From assembly GCF_025685605.1 (NCBI RefSeq), contig NZ_JAGTUT010000004.1, positions 1-64,000 of the forward strand: a stretch of 64,000 nucleotides of DNA, read 5' to 3'. The notes beneath the pieces are model-generated. The model had not been told where the DNA came from. It was given only the letters and a program-made list of their open reading frames with translations, and did not search any database. Numbering within the stretch: position 1 is the first letter of the stretch; every line of letters begins with the position of its first letter. The stretch is from Granulicella arctica (lineage in GTDB: Bacteria; Acidobacteriota; Terriglobia; Terriglobales; Acidobacteriaceae). Made by a program: the position numbers and the translations under genes. This document shows positions 42,759-50,982 of the stretch, piece by piece.

Positions 42759-43130
42759 TTACTGGTTGACCGACTGGCCGGTGAGAGACGAAATCCAGCC
42801 CGCACCCCAGCCGAGTACGCCAGCGCCGAACAGAGCACCGAACAGGCCGGGGATTGCATCCTGGAAACGGCCACCCATGAGGCGTATACCGGCGAAGATA
42901 AGGGACCCGAAACAGATGACAGCGCCTGCGTAGACTGCGAACGTCTGGAAGGACTGCATCAGGGTCTTCGCGGCGCTGAAGTCCATCGTTCCTTGCGCAT
43001 GGGCTACGCCGGATACACCTAGGGCGAACACGATGGGAGCGGTGCTGCGAGCGAACAGCACGGCCTTTTGCTTGGCCTGCTGACGGGTGATAGTGAGGTT
43101 GCGAAGGCGGTTAAAGCGGGACTGACTCAA
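42759..43130 (-). CDS. virB2: VirB2/TrbC-family pilin subunit
   Basis: A 123-residue protein with a long signal sequence (about 25-45, VLFARSTAPIVFALGVSGVAHAQ) and two hydrophobic helices (VYAGAVICFGSLIFAGIRLMG and IPGLFGALFGAGVLGWGAGWI), the TrbC/VirB2 plan. Intact itself, but its operon is broken just downstream. An inverted repeat 148 bp upstream may be its operator. Confidence 0.75.
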   Translation of the reverse strand: MSQSRFNRLRNLTITRQQAKQKAVLFARSTAPIVFALGVSGVAHAQGTMDFSAAKTLMQSFQTFAVYAGAVICFGSLIFAGIRLMGGRFQDAIPGLFGALFGAGVLGWGAGWISSLTGQSVNQ

Positions 43131-43277
43131 GGCGGTCTCCTAACAGGTAATTGGGTGGAGGTTCGTTTAGGCATGGAGCCGCGCACACGTTTTCGCGCGG
43201 GATTGCAGCCCTTTTGTTTATCGTTTTTGGGAACCAGCGCCACTGTTCGTGCGCCGAACGTCATGGTGTGTAATGTT

Positions 43278-43299
43278 TGTAACGAATAAGTTCGTAACA
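43278..43299. promoter_or_regulatory. Inverted repeat upstream of virB operon
   Basis: TGTAACGAA-TAAG-TTCGTAACA: 9-bp arms with one mismatch, 4-bp centre, in the 428-bp gap between virB2 and the divergent XRE regulator gene. Fits an operator for a dimeric regulator, plausibly the XRE protein. The rest of the gap shows no gene. Confidence 0.5.
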
Positions 43300-43558
43300 T
43301 GTCAAGTGGATTTTTTATGTTGCAATCAATTCAACGAGCGAGGTACTATTCGCGTCAAGGAGACTGCCAACACACCTTATCCGTGCCAGTTAGGTACACG
43401 GGTCGCCACGTCGAAAAGATTACCTATTCCTTTCACGGAACGAAACAACTGCTATATATGAGTTGTGCCAAAATCCGTGTAGCGGAGTCGTGCGTAATTT
43501 TCTGGACGGGTTGGGCCGGTATCGACCACAGATCTAAGGAAAGTGAAGGCCGCCGCTA

Positions 43559-44038
43559 GTGCTAGAAGATGAAGAGTTCAGAGCGTTTTTGAAAGCGTTG
43601 GGCGCTCGTATCAGGACAATCCGCAAAGGCAAGAATTTTGACATGCGGCACATCATGATTACGTCCGGCTACTACGACGCGCAGTGGCGAAAGTATGAGG
43701 CGGGCGGCAGCCTGAATCTGCAATCGTTGCTGAAGATAGCTCTAACGCTTGAGGTTCCGTTGAATGAACTTTTCGACGGCCTGGGCCAATGGCCAGCACT
43801 CAACGTTGAAGAGATTGAGAAGCGCCGTGCTGCGAGACTAAATCTGCTGACGCCTGATGCAGAGCAGATGCAAATACTCGAAGCTAAGCAGATTCCCCCC
43901 GAAGAGCCCGCTACTAAAACGAGGGCATACCGGTCTGTAGTCAAAGGTTCTAGCGTCCTTCGAAAGACGCCTCCGAGCGCAAAGACACGATCCGCGCCTG
44001 CCAGCAATCTACTGCCGCAGCGTAAACCCGCGAAGTAA
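43559..44038 (+). CDS. XRE-type helix-turn-helix protein
   Basis: A 159-residue protein (GTG start). The N-terminal half is an HTH_3 domain: LGARIRTIRKGKNFDMRHIM, DAQWRKYEAGGSLNLQSLLKIALTL and VPLNELFDG. The C-terminal half is basic, proline-rich and probably disordered. Divergent from the virB remnant, it is a candidate for its regulator. Confidence 0.8.
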   Translation: MLEDEEFRAFLKALGARIRTIRKGKNFDMRHIMITSGYYDAQWRKYEAGGSLNLQSLLKIALTLEVPLNELFDGLGQWPALNVEEIEKRRAARLNLLTPDAEQMQILEAKQIPPEEPATKTRAYRSVVKGSSVLRKTPPSAKTRSAPASNLLPQRKPAK

Positions 44039-44386
44039 ATTCTTGCGCTCCAAGGCAGAACCGTTTTGCAGCCTTCAGGCGACGTCCGGGACGGCTTCGC
44101 CTAACCCAAGTAGCCTATAGTCGCGGCAAAGCCATGAGCGAGATGGCAGCGATCTTCTTTGGAATTCCCATTCTCCATTGTGTCGGACACAAGAGTCTTG
44201 TACAGCACTCGATGCTGTGGCCAAGGACGCCCTATTTGCGGCAATTCGGGTCTCCCGAACGAGGCTAGCTGACTCCACAGCACGTCTGGCGTTCGGAACG
44301 CCAAGACATGTGCATCTGCGATCTGGATATAACCTTGTGTCATCGTTGTTCGCGCGGTGCGATGTTGGCGGAATTCCGCGAAAGCG
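44039..44386. other. Gap left of the origin region
   Basis: No convincing gene on either strand; overlapping ORFs on both strands lack motifs and ribosome sites. It joins the iteron region and may belong to the origin. Confidence 0.4.
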
Positions 44387-45319
44387 GACCTTCCGCGTAC
44401 GCTGGCTTTTTTGTGTCTGGTTCGGTCGCGCTACCTGTCGCGAAAACTTGCTCCTGACTGCTGCTCCAGCTGGACGTCCGCATGTTCCTGGATCGCTGGA
44501 GAGCAACTATCCTCATCTTGGCTGCACGACCGGCTCTACGGGCATGAGAGGTGCCTTTGCTGGCCTCCCAGGAATAGTAACGAGCCGCTTTATCGTCTTC
44601 CCCGAAGCATCTATTTAAAATTTCCACCGTCGGTCGAAGACCTACTCATGTTTTTCTCTAGAGTCTCTAGGACTCTTGTTTCTCTTGCTTCCTTATATAG
44701 GCGTACGCGGAGGGTCCTGTGTATATACGCGGAAGGTCTAGATCTAGTACGCGGAAGGTCAGCGGTCTGTACGCGGAAAGGCCACATTTCCGTACGCGGA
44801 AGGGCCTAGCAAATCTTCGGTTTTCACAGGTTTTTTGTGGATAAACTTAGGGTGTTCAGAACGGGATCGTACGCGGAAGGTCCGAAAGTGGCACCGGCGT
44901 TGCTCAGATCTCCTTCCCGGCCACCTCGGATTGTTCTTTTAGCTCTTCCCAACGTACGCGGAAGGTCCGCAAGTTCGCTCGGTGGGTCTTCATCTGTACG
45001 CGGAAGGTCCGTTTTTTCCGCCGTCATCAGAGACTTGTGGCGTACGCGGAGGGTCTGCTATCTGTACGCGGAAGGTCCACATCTGTACCTGAAGGTCTCC
45101 AAATGTGCAAGAGTTAGGCTCCGATTAGAACAAGGAGCAGTTCGATGCGGTGATTCGCACCCCCGCGGAAGGTTTCACGATGCGCGATACGCGCTGCGGA
45201 CTCGATAGCAGTATTACGGGGCCATCATTCTTGGTGTTTATGGAGCGCTCCGCGGGACACGGCCAAACACAAAACAAGCATTTTCACCCATTTACGAGCG
45301 AAGGTGTACGCAGAAGGTC
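44387..45319. repeat. oriV: Iteron-type replication origin (oriV)
   Basis: The 14-mer GTACGCGGAAGGTC and close variants occur twelve times in direct orientation, starting at 44703, 44725, 44747, 44769, 44792, 44869, 44954, 44996, 45042, 45064, 45085 (weak) and 45306, plus one perfect copy in inverse orientation at 44387-44400. The first five are 22-23 bp apart (two helical turns). Two copies carry one extra base. A DnaA box lies at 44836-44844 and an AT- and CT-rich stretch before 44700. The repA gene ends 9 bp beyond the last iteron. ORFs through this region are products of the repeat. Confidence 0.88.
44836..44844 (-). promoter_or_regulatory. DnaA box in oriV
   Basis: TGTGGATAA, the exact reverse complement of the consensus TTATCCACA, between the fifth and sixth iterons, next to a T-rich run. 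Supports host DnaA involvement in origin opening. Confidence 0.75.
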
Positions 45320-45327
45320 CACGTTGC

Positions 45328-46311
45328 CTAGTTGAAGGCGCTCAGCCTTCGGACCCTCTTCTTTGCAGGATCATCGGGTAATAGCGGTTGTACAGCCCTG
45401 TCGACCCAAACGCCCTCAGTGACCACATCGATTCGAATCTCGGGCCACACGATGCGCAACTGCTGAACTGCTTTCTTGACAGTTTGTTTGAAACGACGCG
45501 GATTGCTGTCATCCTGGGGAAACTGCTCTCGGAGGCCAGCCCAAGGAATCACCGTCTCACTCTGGGCACAGTAGCAGCGATACACAAAGAACGTCAGTAG
45601 ATCCTGTAATTGTGGACCTCCTTTTTGACCTTGTAGTTGAAGCCAGAGCCTCTTTGGGATTGCAACGTGATGTTTTTTTATGTCTTGGAAAAAGCGTTCT
45701 TCGAGCTGTATTCCGAATGGATTCTCGATACCTGGAAGGTGTTTTTGGCCTGCGCTCTCAGCCTCAAGCTGCAGGGTCAAATTGCTTGGTAAATTCGACG
45801 AAGCTATCATCGGCAGCATGACCGTTTGGGTGCTGCCGGAGGATCGTCTCTCGATGCCTATGACCAACCCAGTAAGCCTCGCAAGTCTCGCAGCCAACTC
45901 TTTCACCCGATCGCCGTTTCTGCTCTTCCCGGTCTCCCGCAGGTAGTCGCTGGCGCTCTTGATCGTCACAAAAGCCGTATCGGAATTAATCGCTTTATCG
46001 AACAACCAGGCCATCAAGTGGCGGTCGTTACCGAACGCCATATCAATACCGTTAATTCCCGCTGTGAAGGTTACCCTCAGCGTAGAACCGTCGCTTAAAC
46101 GAGCAGAACGCACCACTTGGCGTTCTGCGGTTGGACGGTAAGGAAGTGTGCAGAGAATTAGGGCTTGTGCCATCTTGATGACCTCGTCTCCCAAAGCCCC
46201 TGTGTCGCGGTCGTCGCGAAGACCGACGACGCGGTCTACACTCCGCGCAAGTGCCGCCTCTCGTTCTTTAGCGTAGTTCCGCGGTTTTTTTGCAGGAATG
46301 AGATCACTCAC
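45328..46311 (-). CDS. repA: RepA-type plasmid replication initiator
   Basis: GTG at 46311 (AAGAAAG upstream; product VSDLIPAKKPRNYAKERE...) is preferred over GTG 46344; 327 residues. The sequence matches the RepA/RPA family of plasmid initiators: N-terminal ALARSVDRVV region, LILCTLPYRPT, then the winged-helix core (GNDRHLMAWLFDKAI, ASDYLRETGKS, RLARLTGLVIGI) and FFQDIKKHHVAIPKRLW. It would bind the adjacent iterons and recruit the host replisome. It is preceded by a parAB-like pair in the same direction. Confidence 0.85.
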   Translation of the reverse strand: MSDLIPAKKPRNYAKEREAALARSVDRVVGLRDDRDTGALGDEVIKMAQALILCTLPYRPTAERQVVRSARLSDGSTLRVTFTAGINGIDMAFGNDRHLMAWLFDKAINSDTAFVTIKSASDYLRETGKSRNGDRVKELAARLARLTGLVIGIERRSSGSTQTVMLPMIASSNLPSNLTLQLEAESAGQKHLPGIENPFGIQLEERFFQDIKKHHVAIPKRLWLQLQGQKGGPQLQDLLTFFVYRCYCAQSETVIPWAGLREQFPQDDSNPRRFKQTVKKAVQQLRIVWPEIRIDVVTEGVWVDRAVQPLLPDDPAKKRVRRLSAFN

Positions 46312-46370
46312 ACGGATTATCTTTCTTGAGGCGAATCGCCACACTTATAGTTGTGCGAGTTGTACTGAAG

Positions 46371-46703
46371 CTACTTCAGGATCGTGTCTAACAAAATCTC
46401 AAAGCCGCGGGCCTGGGAATAATCGTTATCGTTGCACCAGGTCTGAAACCGGTTAATGTCCTGTATGTACAGCCTGAGCGTATGACTCTTGCTCGCTTTT
46501 CCGCTATTGTTTCGTTTTGCGCGTACCACGGTCGCGAGGTTATCGATGACAAATCCTCTTGCCTCTGCGGACTGGCGGACTGTGGCTTTTTCTGTGCGCG
46601 TCAGGTCCGGTTGGACTGCAACGCTGCTGGGCCGAGGGCGAGGCTGAAAGTCGTCCAAAGCTCCGGAACTCATCAACGGATTGCTATTAGTCAGGCCACT
46701 CAT
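46371..46703 (-). CDS. Small plasmid partition partner (ParB-like role)
   Basis: A 110-residue basic protein whose ATG overlaps the parA stop by 4 bp. The N-terminal 35 residues look disordered; the C-terminal part is helical (HTLRLYIQDINRFQTWCNDN). No ParB domain. The position directly behind ParA in a rep-par block makes a centromere-binding role likely. It ends 60 bp before repA. Confidence 0.65.
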   Translation of the reverse strand: MSGLTNSNPLMSSGALDDFQPRPRPSSVAVQPDLTRTEKATVRQSAEARGFVIDNLATVVRAKRNNSGKASKSHTLRLYIQDINRFQTWCNDNDYSQARGFEILLDTILK

Positions 46704-47383
46704 GCTGCACTTCCCTCCTCGCGTGCTTGTCTAAGCGTTGCTATGACTTCGTTGGCATAGTTGTCGGCATTCTCAAGTGCTGCTTCCAAACCATTTGTTT
46801 CTCGACTACTTAATTCGTCGATAGCGACTTTGAAGCGAAACATATGAGAATACGCGGTGCGTTCATGGAGGGAGGTCTGGAAGCAAGGAATCTTGAGCTG
46901 CTTGACGCTCTCGCGGATGTGCTTCTCTTCTTTCGTGGTGATGACGGGATTCGTTGCGATAAATACCACTCCGTGCGGTATGGCCCGTCGAAACAGCTTT
47001 TGCTGTGAATTGAGCAGCCCTATCGCGTTGGCTGCTACTTCAGCATCAGCAGTCTTCGCGCGCATGGGTATGGTGACTAGATCGGCTCGCGACATCGCAG
47101 CCGCAAGTTCCTGATTGGCTGATCCTTGTACGTCGATGATCACGAACTGAAACTGCGAAGAAATTTCATCAATCAAATCGGAAAGATCGAGCCCAGGCTT
47201 TGGAGAAATAACGATGTCGCTGTATTTGCTCTTGCCGCTCGCCCAACTGAGGAGCGTGCGTTGTGGGTCGGCATCAAGGATTCGGACTGAGGCACCCATC
47301 TTGGCCAAAGTTGTTCCGAGGATCAACGAACTCGTGGACTTGCCGCTGCCACCTTTAGTATTTGCGGCTACAACTACAGGCAT
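46700..47383 (-). CDS. parA: ParA-family partition ATPase
   Basis: A 227-residue small ParA: deviant Walker A KGGSGKST (10-17), switch I DADPQRTLLSWAS, Walker B FVIIDVQGSAN, and the C-terminal helices. It lacks an N-terminal DNA-binding extension, as in type Ib systems. Operon order parA-partner-repA with an upstream repeat region at 47.4-47.6 kb is typical of plasmid maintenance blocks. Confidence 0.9.
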   Translation of the reverse strand: MPVVVAANTKGGSGKSTSSLILGTTLAKMGASVRILDADPQRTLLSWASGKSKYSDIVISPKPGLDLSDLIDEISSQFQFVIIDVQGSANQELAAAMSRADLVTIPMRAKTADAEVAANAIGLLNSQQKLFRRAIPHGVVFIATNPVITTKEEKHIRESVKQLKIPCFQTSLHERTAYSHMFRFKVAIDELSSRETNGLEAALENADNYANEVIATLRQAREEGSAA

Positions 47384-47436
47384 TTAGAACTCCTCGGGCG
47401 TGTACTGTACCCAACGTGTACAAAGCTACACACCCT

Positions 47437-47548
47437 GTGTTGAGTTGTGTAGTGTTCAACTGTATACATGAACTTTGCGTACAGTCTATGTGTTGAACTG
47501 TCCTCAGTACTACACGCATACAAAGGAACACGTGTACTACACGTACAC
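47437..47548. promoter_or_regulatory. Repeat region upstream of parA (candidate parS/operator)
   Basis: Three related 12-mers, GTGTTGAGTTGT (47437), GTGTTCAACTGT (47452) and GTGTTGAACTGT (47490), and a perfect inverted repeat GTGTAC-5-GTACAC at 47532-47548, all rich in GTGTA/TACAC. They lie between parA and the next minus-strand gene, where type Ib systems keep their centromere and autoregulatory sites. Confidence 0.55.
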
Positions 47549-47603
47549 AGGTGTGCGCGTGTAGAACATCAGGGCTTTATTCGATGGAGTAGAGACTAGC
47601 TAC

Positions 47604-48152
47604 TCATGAGTTCCGAAGGTGGAGTACGAACGCTTTCAGGTCGTCATCCTCGTCGGTAGCGGACTCCCTAACGGGACTCCACGTCGCCTGCGCGCTGTCC
47701 AGATCGTTCTGCAATGCCTGGGCGAGGAGGGCAAGATTCTCAAGCATGCCGATGGTATCCGGTGCGGAAATTTCAAGCCGGCCCCTAGTGAGCTTGATGT
47801 TTTCTGGCAAATCCCGCAGCATGACGTTGCGCAGGCCCGCAGGCAGGGCGATGCGGAACGGCTTCGGCGCCGGCGGAGCCTCGGCTTCTAGCAGACGATG
47901 CCGAAGCGCATTCTCCACCGACTCTGCTGCGATCATCTCGTCGAGGAAAGCGAGCAGGGAAGTGCGCTCCACGAAGTGGGCGCAACCGACCGCCTGGACT
48001 TCGCCGATCGCCTTCATGAGACTTTGGGCAGAGGCTCGGCCGATGTCAAAGAGACGCTCGATATCCTTGCGGGCCCAGGTTTCCGTGCGGGATTGGGCGG
48101 CTCGCTCGCGGATGGGGTAGAGGTCGCGGGACCACTTGACGGGTCTTGCCAT
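47604..48152 (-). CDS. Hypothetical plasmid protein
   Basis: A 182-residue mostly helical protein with a helix-turn-helix-like segment near the N-terminus (WARKDIERLFDIGRASAQSLMKAIGEV). It could bind DNA. Divergent from the tyrosine recombinase gene, 125 bp away. Family not known. Confidence 0.65.
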   Translation of the reverse strand: MARPVKWSRDLYPIRERAAQSRTETWARKDIERLFDIGRASAQSLMKAIGEVQAVGCAHFVERTSLLAFLDEMIAAESVENALRHRLLEAEAPPAPKPFRIALPAGLRNVMLRDLPENIKLTRGRLEISAPDTIGMLENLALLAQALQNDLDSAQATWSPVRESATDEDDDLKAFVLHLRNS

Positions 48153-48277
48153 GGGAAAAAGCCTCCAGATCAGCAGTTTCAGGATACCGGGATTACTGGC
48201 ACGCCTGCTATCTATCGACCGCGAGGGTGGCAGAGATTACCCACGACAATGTCCCTTCTCAGGGGTAAACTTGATTC

Positions 48278-49225
48278 ATGCAGAATCTGCTCGAAACCGA
48301 CCTTCCGGGTACAAAGGACCCCAATCCGGCGGGGCAGGGAAGTGCATTCGCCCTGACTCCGGCCCAAATGATCCTTCGCCGCATGGTTCTGGACACGGTC
48401 CCATCCGCCCACTCGAAGCGGAACTACGCTACGGCCCTCGACCATCTCTTCCGGTTCGCTGCCAGCCAACCTCTCACCCGGGCACTCCTCATGGCGTACC
48501 GAGCCAGTATCGAAGAGCTCGCGCCCTCGACCATCAACGTCCGGCTTGCGGCCATGCGCCGGATGGTGACTGAAGCCCAGAGGAACGGGATGCTGGGCGT
48601 GGAAGAGGCCGGGCATCTCACCTCGATCCCGAACATCAAGCAGGCCGGAACCCGGATGGGAAACTGGCTGACCCGTGAACAGGCGAAGGAACTCCTCGCC
48701 GTACCGGATCGATCAACCTTGAAGGGCAAGCGCGACTACGTCATCCTGGCGTTGCTGATCGGCTGCGCCCTGCGCCGGACGGAGTTGGCGGAGCTCGAGG
48801 TCGAGACCATCCAGCAGCGGGAGGGCCGCTGGGTACTGGCCGATCTCGAAGGCAAGGGCCGGCGGATCCGCACCGTCGCGATCCCGATCTGGGTCAAGAA
48901 AGGAATCAATGTCTGGCGCGAGGCCGCCGGCATCGAGCAAGGCCGGCTCCTGGTCCGGATCGGCAAGGGTGGCAAGATCCGGGGCGAGACCCTGAGCGAC
49001 TGGGCCATCTGGTCGGTCGTCGAGCAATCGGCCAAGCAGATCGGGATCGAGCGCTTCGGTGCCCATGATCTTCGCCGGACCTGTGCCAAACTCTGCCGGA
49101 AGGGCGGCGGCGATCTCGAGCAGATCAAGTTCCTGCTCGGGCACTCCTCCATCCAGACAACGGAGCGGTATCTTGGCGCCGAGCAGGAGATCGTCGTGGC
49201 CGTGAACGACAACCTGGGGCTTTGA
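48278..49225 (+). CDS. Tyrosine site-specific recombinase
   Basis: A 315-residue integrase with both domains: SAM-like N-terminal (SKRNYATALDHLFRFA) and catalytic domain with R166 (CALRRTEL), lysine in the beta hairpin (EGKGRRIRT), H263 and R266 (AHDLRRTCAKL), H289 (LGHSSIQ) and Y298 (TERYLG). All six catalytic positions seem present. Size and order are close to XerC/XerD and to plasmid resolvases. It could resolve plasmid multimers; whether it acts on the dif-like sites is unknown. Confidence 0.9.
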   Translation: MQNLLETDLPGTKDPNPAGQGSAFALTPAQMILRRMVLDTVPSAHSKRNYATALDHLFRFAASQPLTRALLMAYRASIEELAPSTINVRLAAMRRMVTEAQRNGMLGVEEAGHLTSIPNIKQAGTRMGNWLTREQAKELLAVPDRSTLKGKRDYVILALLIGCALRRTELAELEVETIQQREGRWVLADLEGKGRRIRTVAIPIWVKKGINVWREAAGIEQGRLLVRIGKGGKIRGETLSDWAIWSVVEQSAKQIGIERFGAHDLRRTCAKLCRKGGGDLEQIKFLLGHSSIQTTERYLGAEQEIVVAVNDNLGL

Positions 49226-49285
49226 GGAGCGAGGGCTCCAGAGGTCGCGGGGCCAGCTGCAAAGCAAGAGTGCTAGCCTAATCAA

Positions 49286-50353
49286 GTGGAAATCAGTTCT
49301 CAACTTCCCTTCGGCTACACGGAACTCCTACAGGACCTCAAAACACGGATAGGAACAGCTCAAGTTCGCGCTGCGTTCGCCGTCAACCGCGAGCTGGTTC
49401 TTCTCTATTGGTCGATTGGTAAGGACATTCTTCGACGGCAGGGGAGTGAGGGGTGGGGGACCAGGGTCATCGATCGACTTGCCCGTGATCTCCAGAATGA
49501 GTTTCCGGGAGTCGAAGGATTTAGTCCGAGAAGCCTCAAGTACATGCGGTCCTTGGCCGAAGCCTGGCCAGAAGATTCAATAGTGCAACAGCTTATTGCA
49601 CAATTGCCCTGGGGTCACAATGTCCGCGTGCTCGACCGGGTCAAGGACCGTCCTACTCGGGAATGGTATCTTCGAGCTGCACTCGAACACGGTTGGAGCC
49701 AGAACGTTCTGGTGCATATGATCTCAGGGCAACTGCACGCGAGGGAAGGCAAGGCACTTACCAACTTCAGGTTGACTCTTCCTCCGCCCGACTCCGACAT
49801 GGCGCAACAGATCTTGCGCGATCCCTACAACTTCGACTTCCTCACCCTTGCTGAACCCCTGGCCGAGCGAAAGCTGGAACAAGGTCTTCTCAATCATCTT
49901 CGCGATTTGCTCTTGGAGCTTGGTCGCGGCTTTGCATTTGTGGGCAGCCAGGTTCCTCTTATCGTGGATGGGCGCTCCTTCTATGTCGACCTGCTCTTCT
50001 ACCATGTTCGCCTGCACTGTTATGTCGTGATTGAACTGAAGACAGGAGAGTTCCAGCCAGAATATGCCGGTAAACTCAGCTTCTATATTTCGGCTGTCGA
50101 CGGAACAATGAGAGCGCCTGGTGACGGTCCGACTATGGGTCTTCTTCTTTGTGAGAGTCGAAGCGGCGCGATCGTGGAATATGCTTTACAAAATTTGAGG
50201 CAGCCGATTGGCGTCTCCACCTACCGGGTGACTCGCGAGCTTCCAGAGCCTGTCCGGGAGGAACTACCCAGCGTTGAAGATCTTCTGGAAGTCGTGAGCA
50301 GACTTCGTTTGGAAATGGAAACGTTACGGCAGGCGTCTTTTGCTAAGGAATAG
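49286..50353 (+). CDS. YhcG/DUF1016 PD-(D/E)xK nuclease
   Basis: A 355-residue protein (GTG start). The N-terminal DUF1016 domain (VNRELVLLYWSIGKDI, SPRSLKYMRSLAEAW, IAQLPWGHN) is followed by a PD-(D/E)xK nuclease core with D235 (FYVDLLFYH) and E250-x-K252 (VIELKTGEFQPEY). The family occurs with mobile elements and restriction loci; the biological target is not settled. A palindrome, GTGCAA-7-TTGCAC, lies inside the gene at 49583-49601 and a near copy 41 bp after its end. A frameshifted paralogue is at 58.4 kb. Confidence 0.9.
   Translation: MEISSQLPFGYTELLQDLKTRIGTAQVRAAFAVNRELVLLYWSIGKDILRRQGSEGWGTRVIDRLARDLQNEFPGVEGFSPRSLKYMRSLAEAWPEDSIVQQLIAQLPWGHNVRVLDRVKDRPTREWYLRAALEHGWSQNVLVHMISGQLHAREGKALTNFRLTLPPPDSDMAQQILRDPYNFDFLTLAEPLAERKLEQGLLNHLRDLLLELGRGFAFVGSQVPLIVDGRSFYVDLLFYHVRLHCYVVIELKTGEFQPEYAGKLSFYISAVDGTMRAPGDGPTMGLLLCESRSGAIVEYALQNLRQPIGVSTYRVTRELPEPVREELPSVEDLLEVVSRLRLEMETLRQASFAKE
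49583..49601. repeat. Palindrome within YhcG gene 1
   Basis: GTGCAA-CAGCTTA-TTGCAC. It covers codons for VQQLIAQ, around residue 100-106. A copy with two changed centre bases is at 50394-50412. The same codon position of the paralogue at 58.4 kb carries a different palindrome. Confidence 0.75.
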
Positions 50354-50393
50354 GGTTGCTGGAACCCAGGCGGGGTAGTCACGACAATAAGCT

Positions 50394-50412
50394 GTGCAAC
50401 AACCTATTGCAC
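50394..50412. repeat. Palindrome downstream of YhcG gene 1
   Basis: GTGCAA-CAACCTA-TTGCAC, starting 41 bp after the YhcG stop; arms extend to 7 bp (TGTGCAA/TTGCACA). With flanks, 19 of 21 bases match the copy inside the gene. Confidence 0.7.
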
Positions 50413-50497
50413 AAACCACAGTGAGGGCAACCAGGTTGTGGCTGATCCTCAAACTCGATCCCAGGTAGCCCACTCTCGGCTTGGGCATGTAGCTGGC

Positions 50498-50746
50498 CTA
50501 TAGCTCTTCGCGACTCTCGTTGATCCCCTGGGCGCGATCCTCAAGGAAGTCATCCGGAAATCTGTCTTCCTCGAGCGCAGCGAAAAACGCACGCCAGACA
50601 ACGGGTAACTCGGAAAGGATCAGGTCACCCGTTCGTGGATCACGACAAACGTAGACTTCATCAGCAGACATCTGATACTCGTCAGGGATGATCACGTGCT
50701 GCTCCAAGCCCCTCGCAAATACCGTTGTCTTTCCCGTCTGCACCAT
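50498..50746 (-). CDS. VapB/AbrB-like antitoxin, orphan
   Basis: Start at ATG 50746 (AGAGG upstream), 82 residues. The N-terminal SpoVT/AbrB-like beta barrel (KTTVFARGLEQHVIIPDEYQM) and the acidic tail (FFAALEEDRFPDDFLEDR) fit VapB antitoxins. The expected VapC toxin gene should follow at once, but the 140 bp to the YhcG gene hold none. It may be a solitary relic or an autonomous regulator. Confidence 0.7.
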   Translation of the reverse strand: MVQTGKTTVFARGLEQHVIIPDEYQMSADEVYVCRDPRTGDLILSELPVVWRAFFAALEEDRFPDDFLEDRAQGINESREEL

Positions 50747-50982
50747 GATCTTGCCTCTGCTATTCATCATTGCTGTCGAGCAAAGCTGTGTCAAGAAGGG
50801 CAATCACAAGTGCTCCTATCGACATTCCTTCGGGTGATTGAGCGAAAGCGCCATTTCTCCGAGGCGTCGCGTGGTGTCCCTAAATGGAGGCGGGGAGGAG
50901 ACCTCATCCCTCCATTCGCAATGGTTTCAAGCATTTCCAGGGGGAATACAGGTCGATATTCCTTGAGTCTCTGTGAAGATGA

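Noticed and set aside
42594..42933. Extension of the virB9 start ORF to 42933
   Set aside because: Past the inversion point the translation is antisense to virB3 and virB2 and bears no VirB9 features.
44837..45208. 123-codon ORF across the origin
   Set aside because: Produced by in-frame iterons; repetitive YAEG/VRGRS content reflects the repeat, not a protein.
44387..45319. Regularly spaced repeats considered as a CRISPR array
   Set aside because: The 14-bp repeats with 8-bp gaps are too short, spacing becomes irregular, and no cas genes are present; an iteron origin next to repA explains them.
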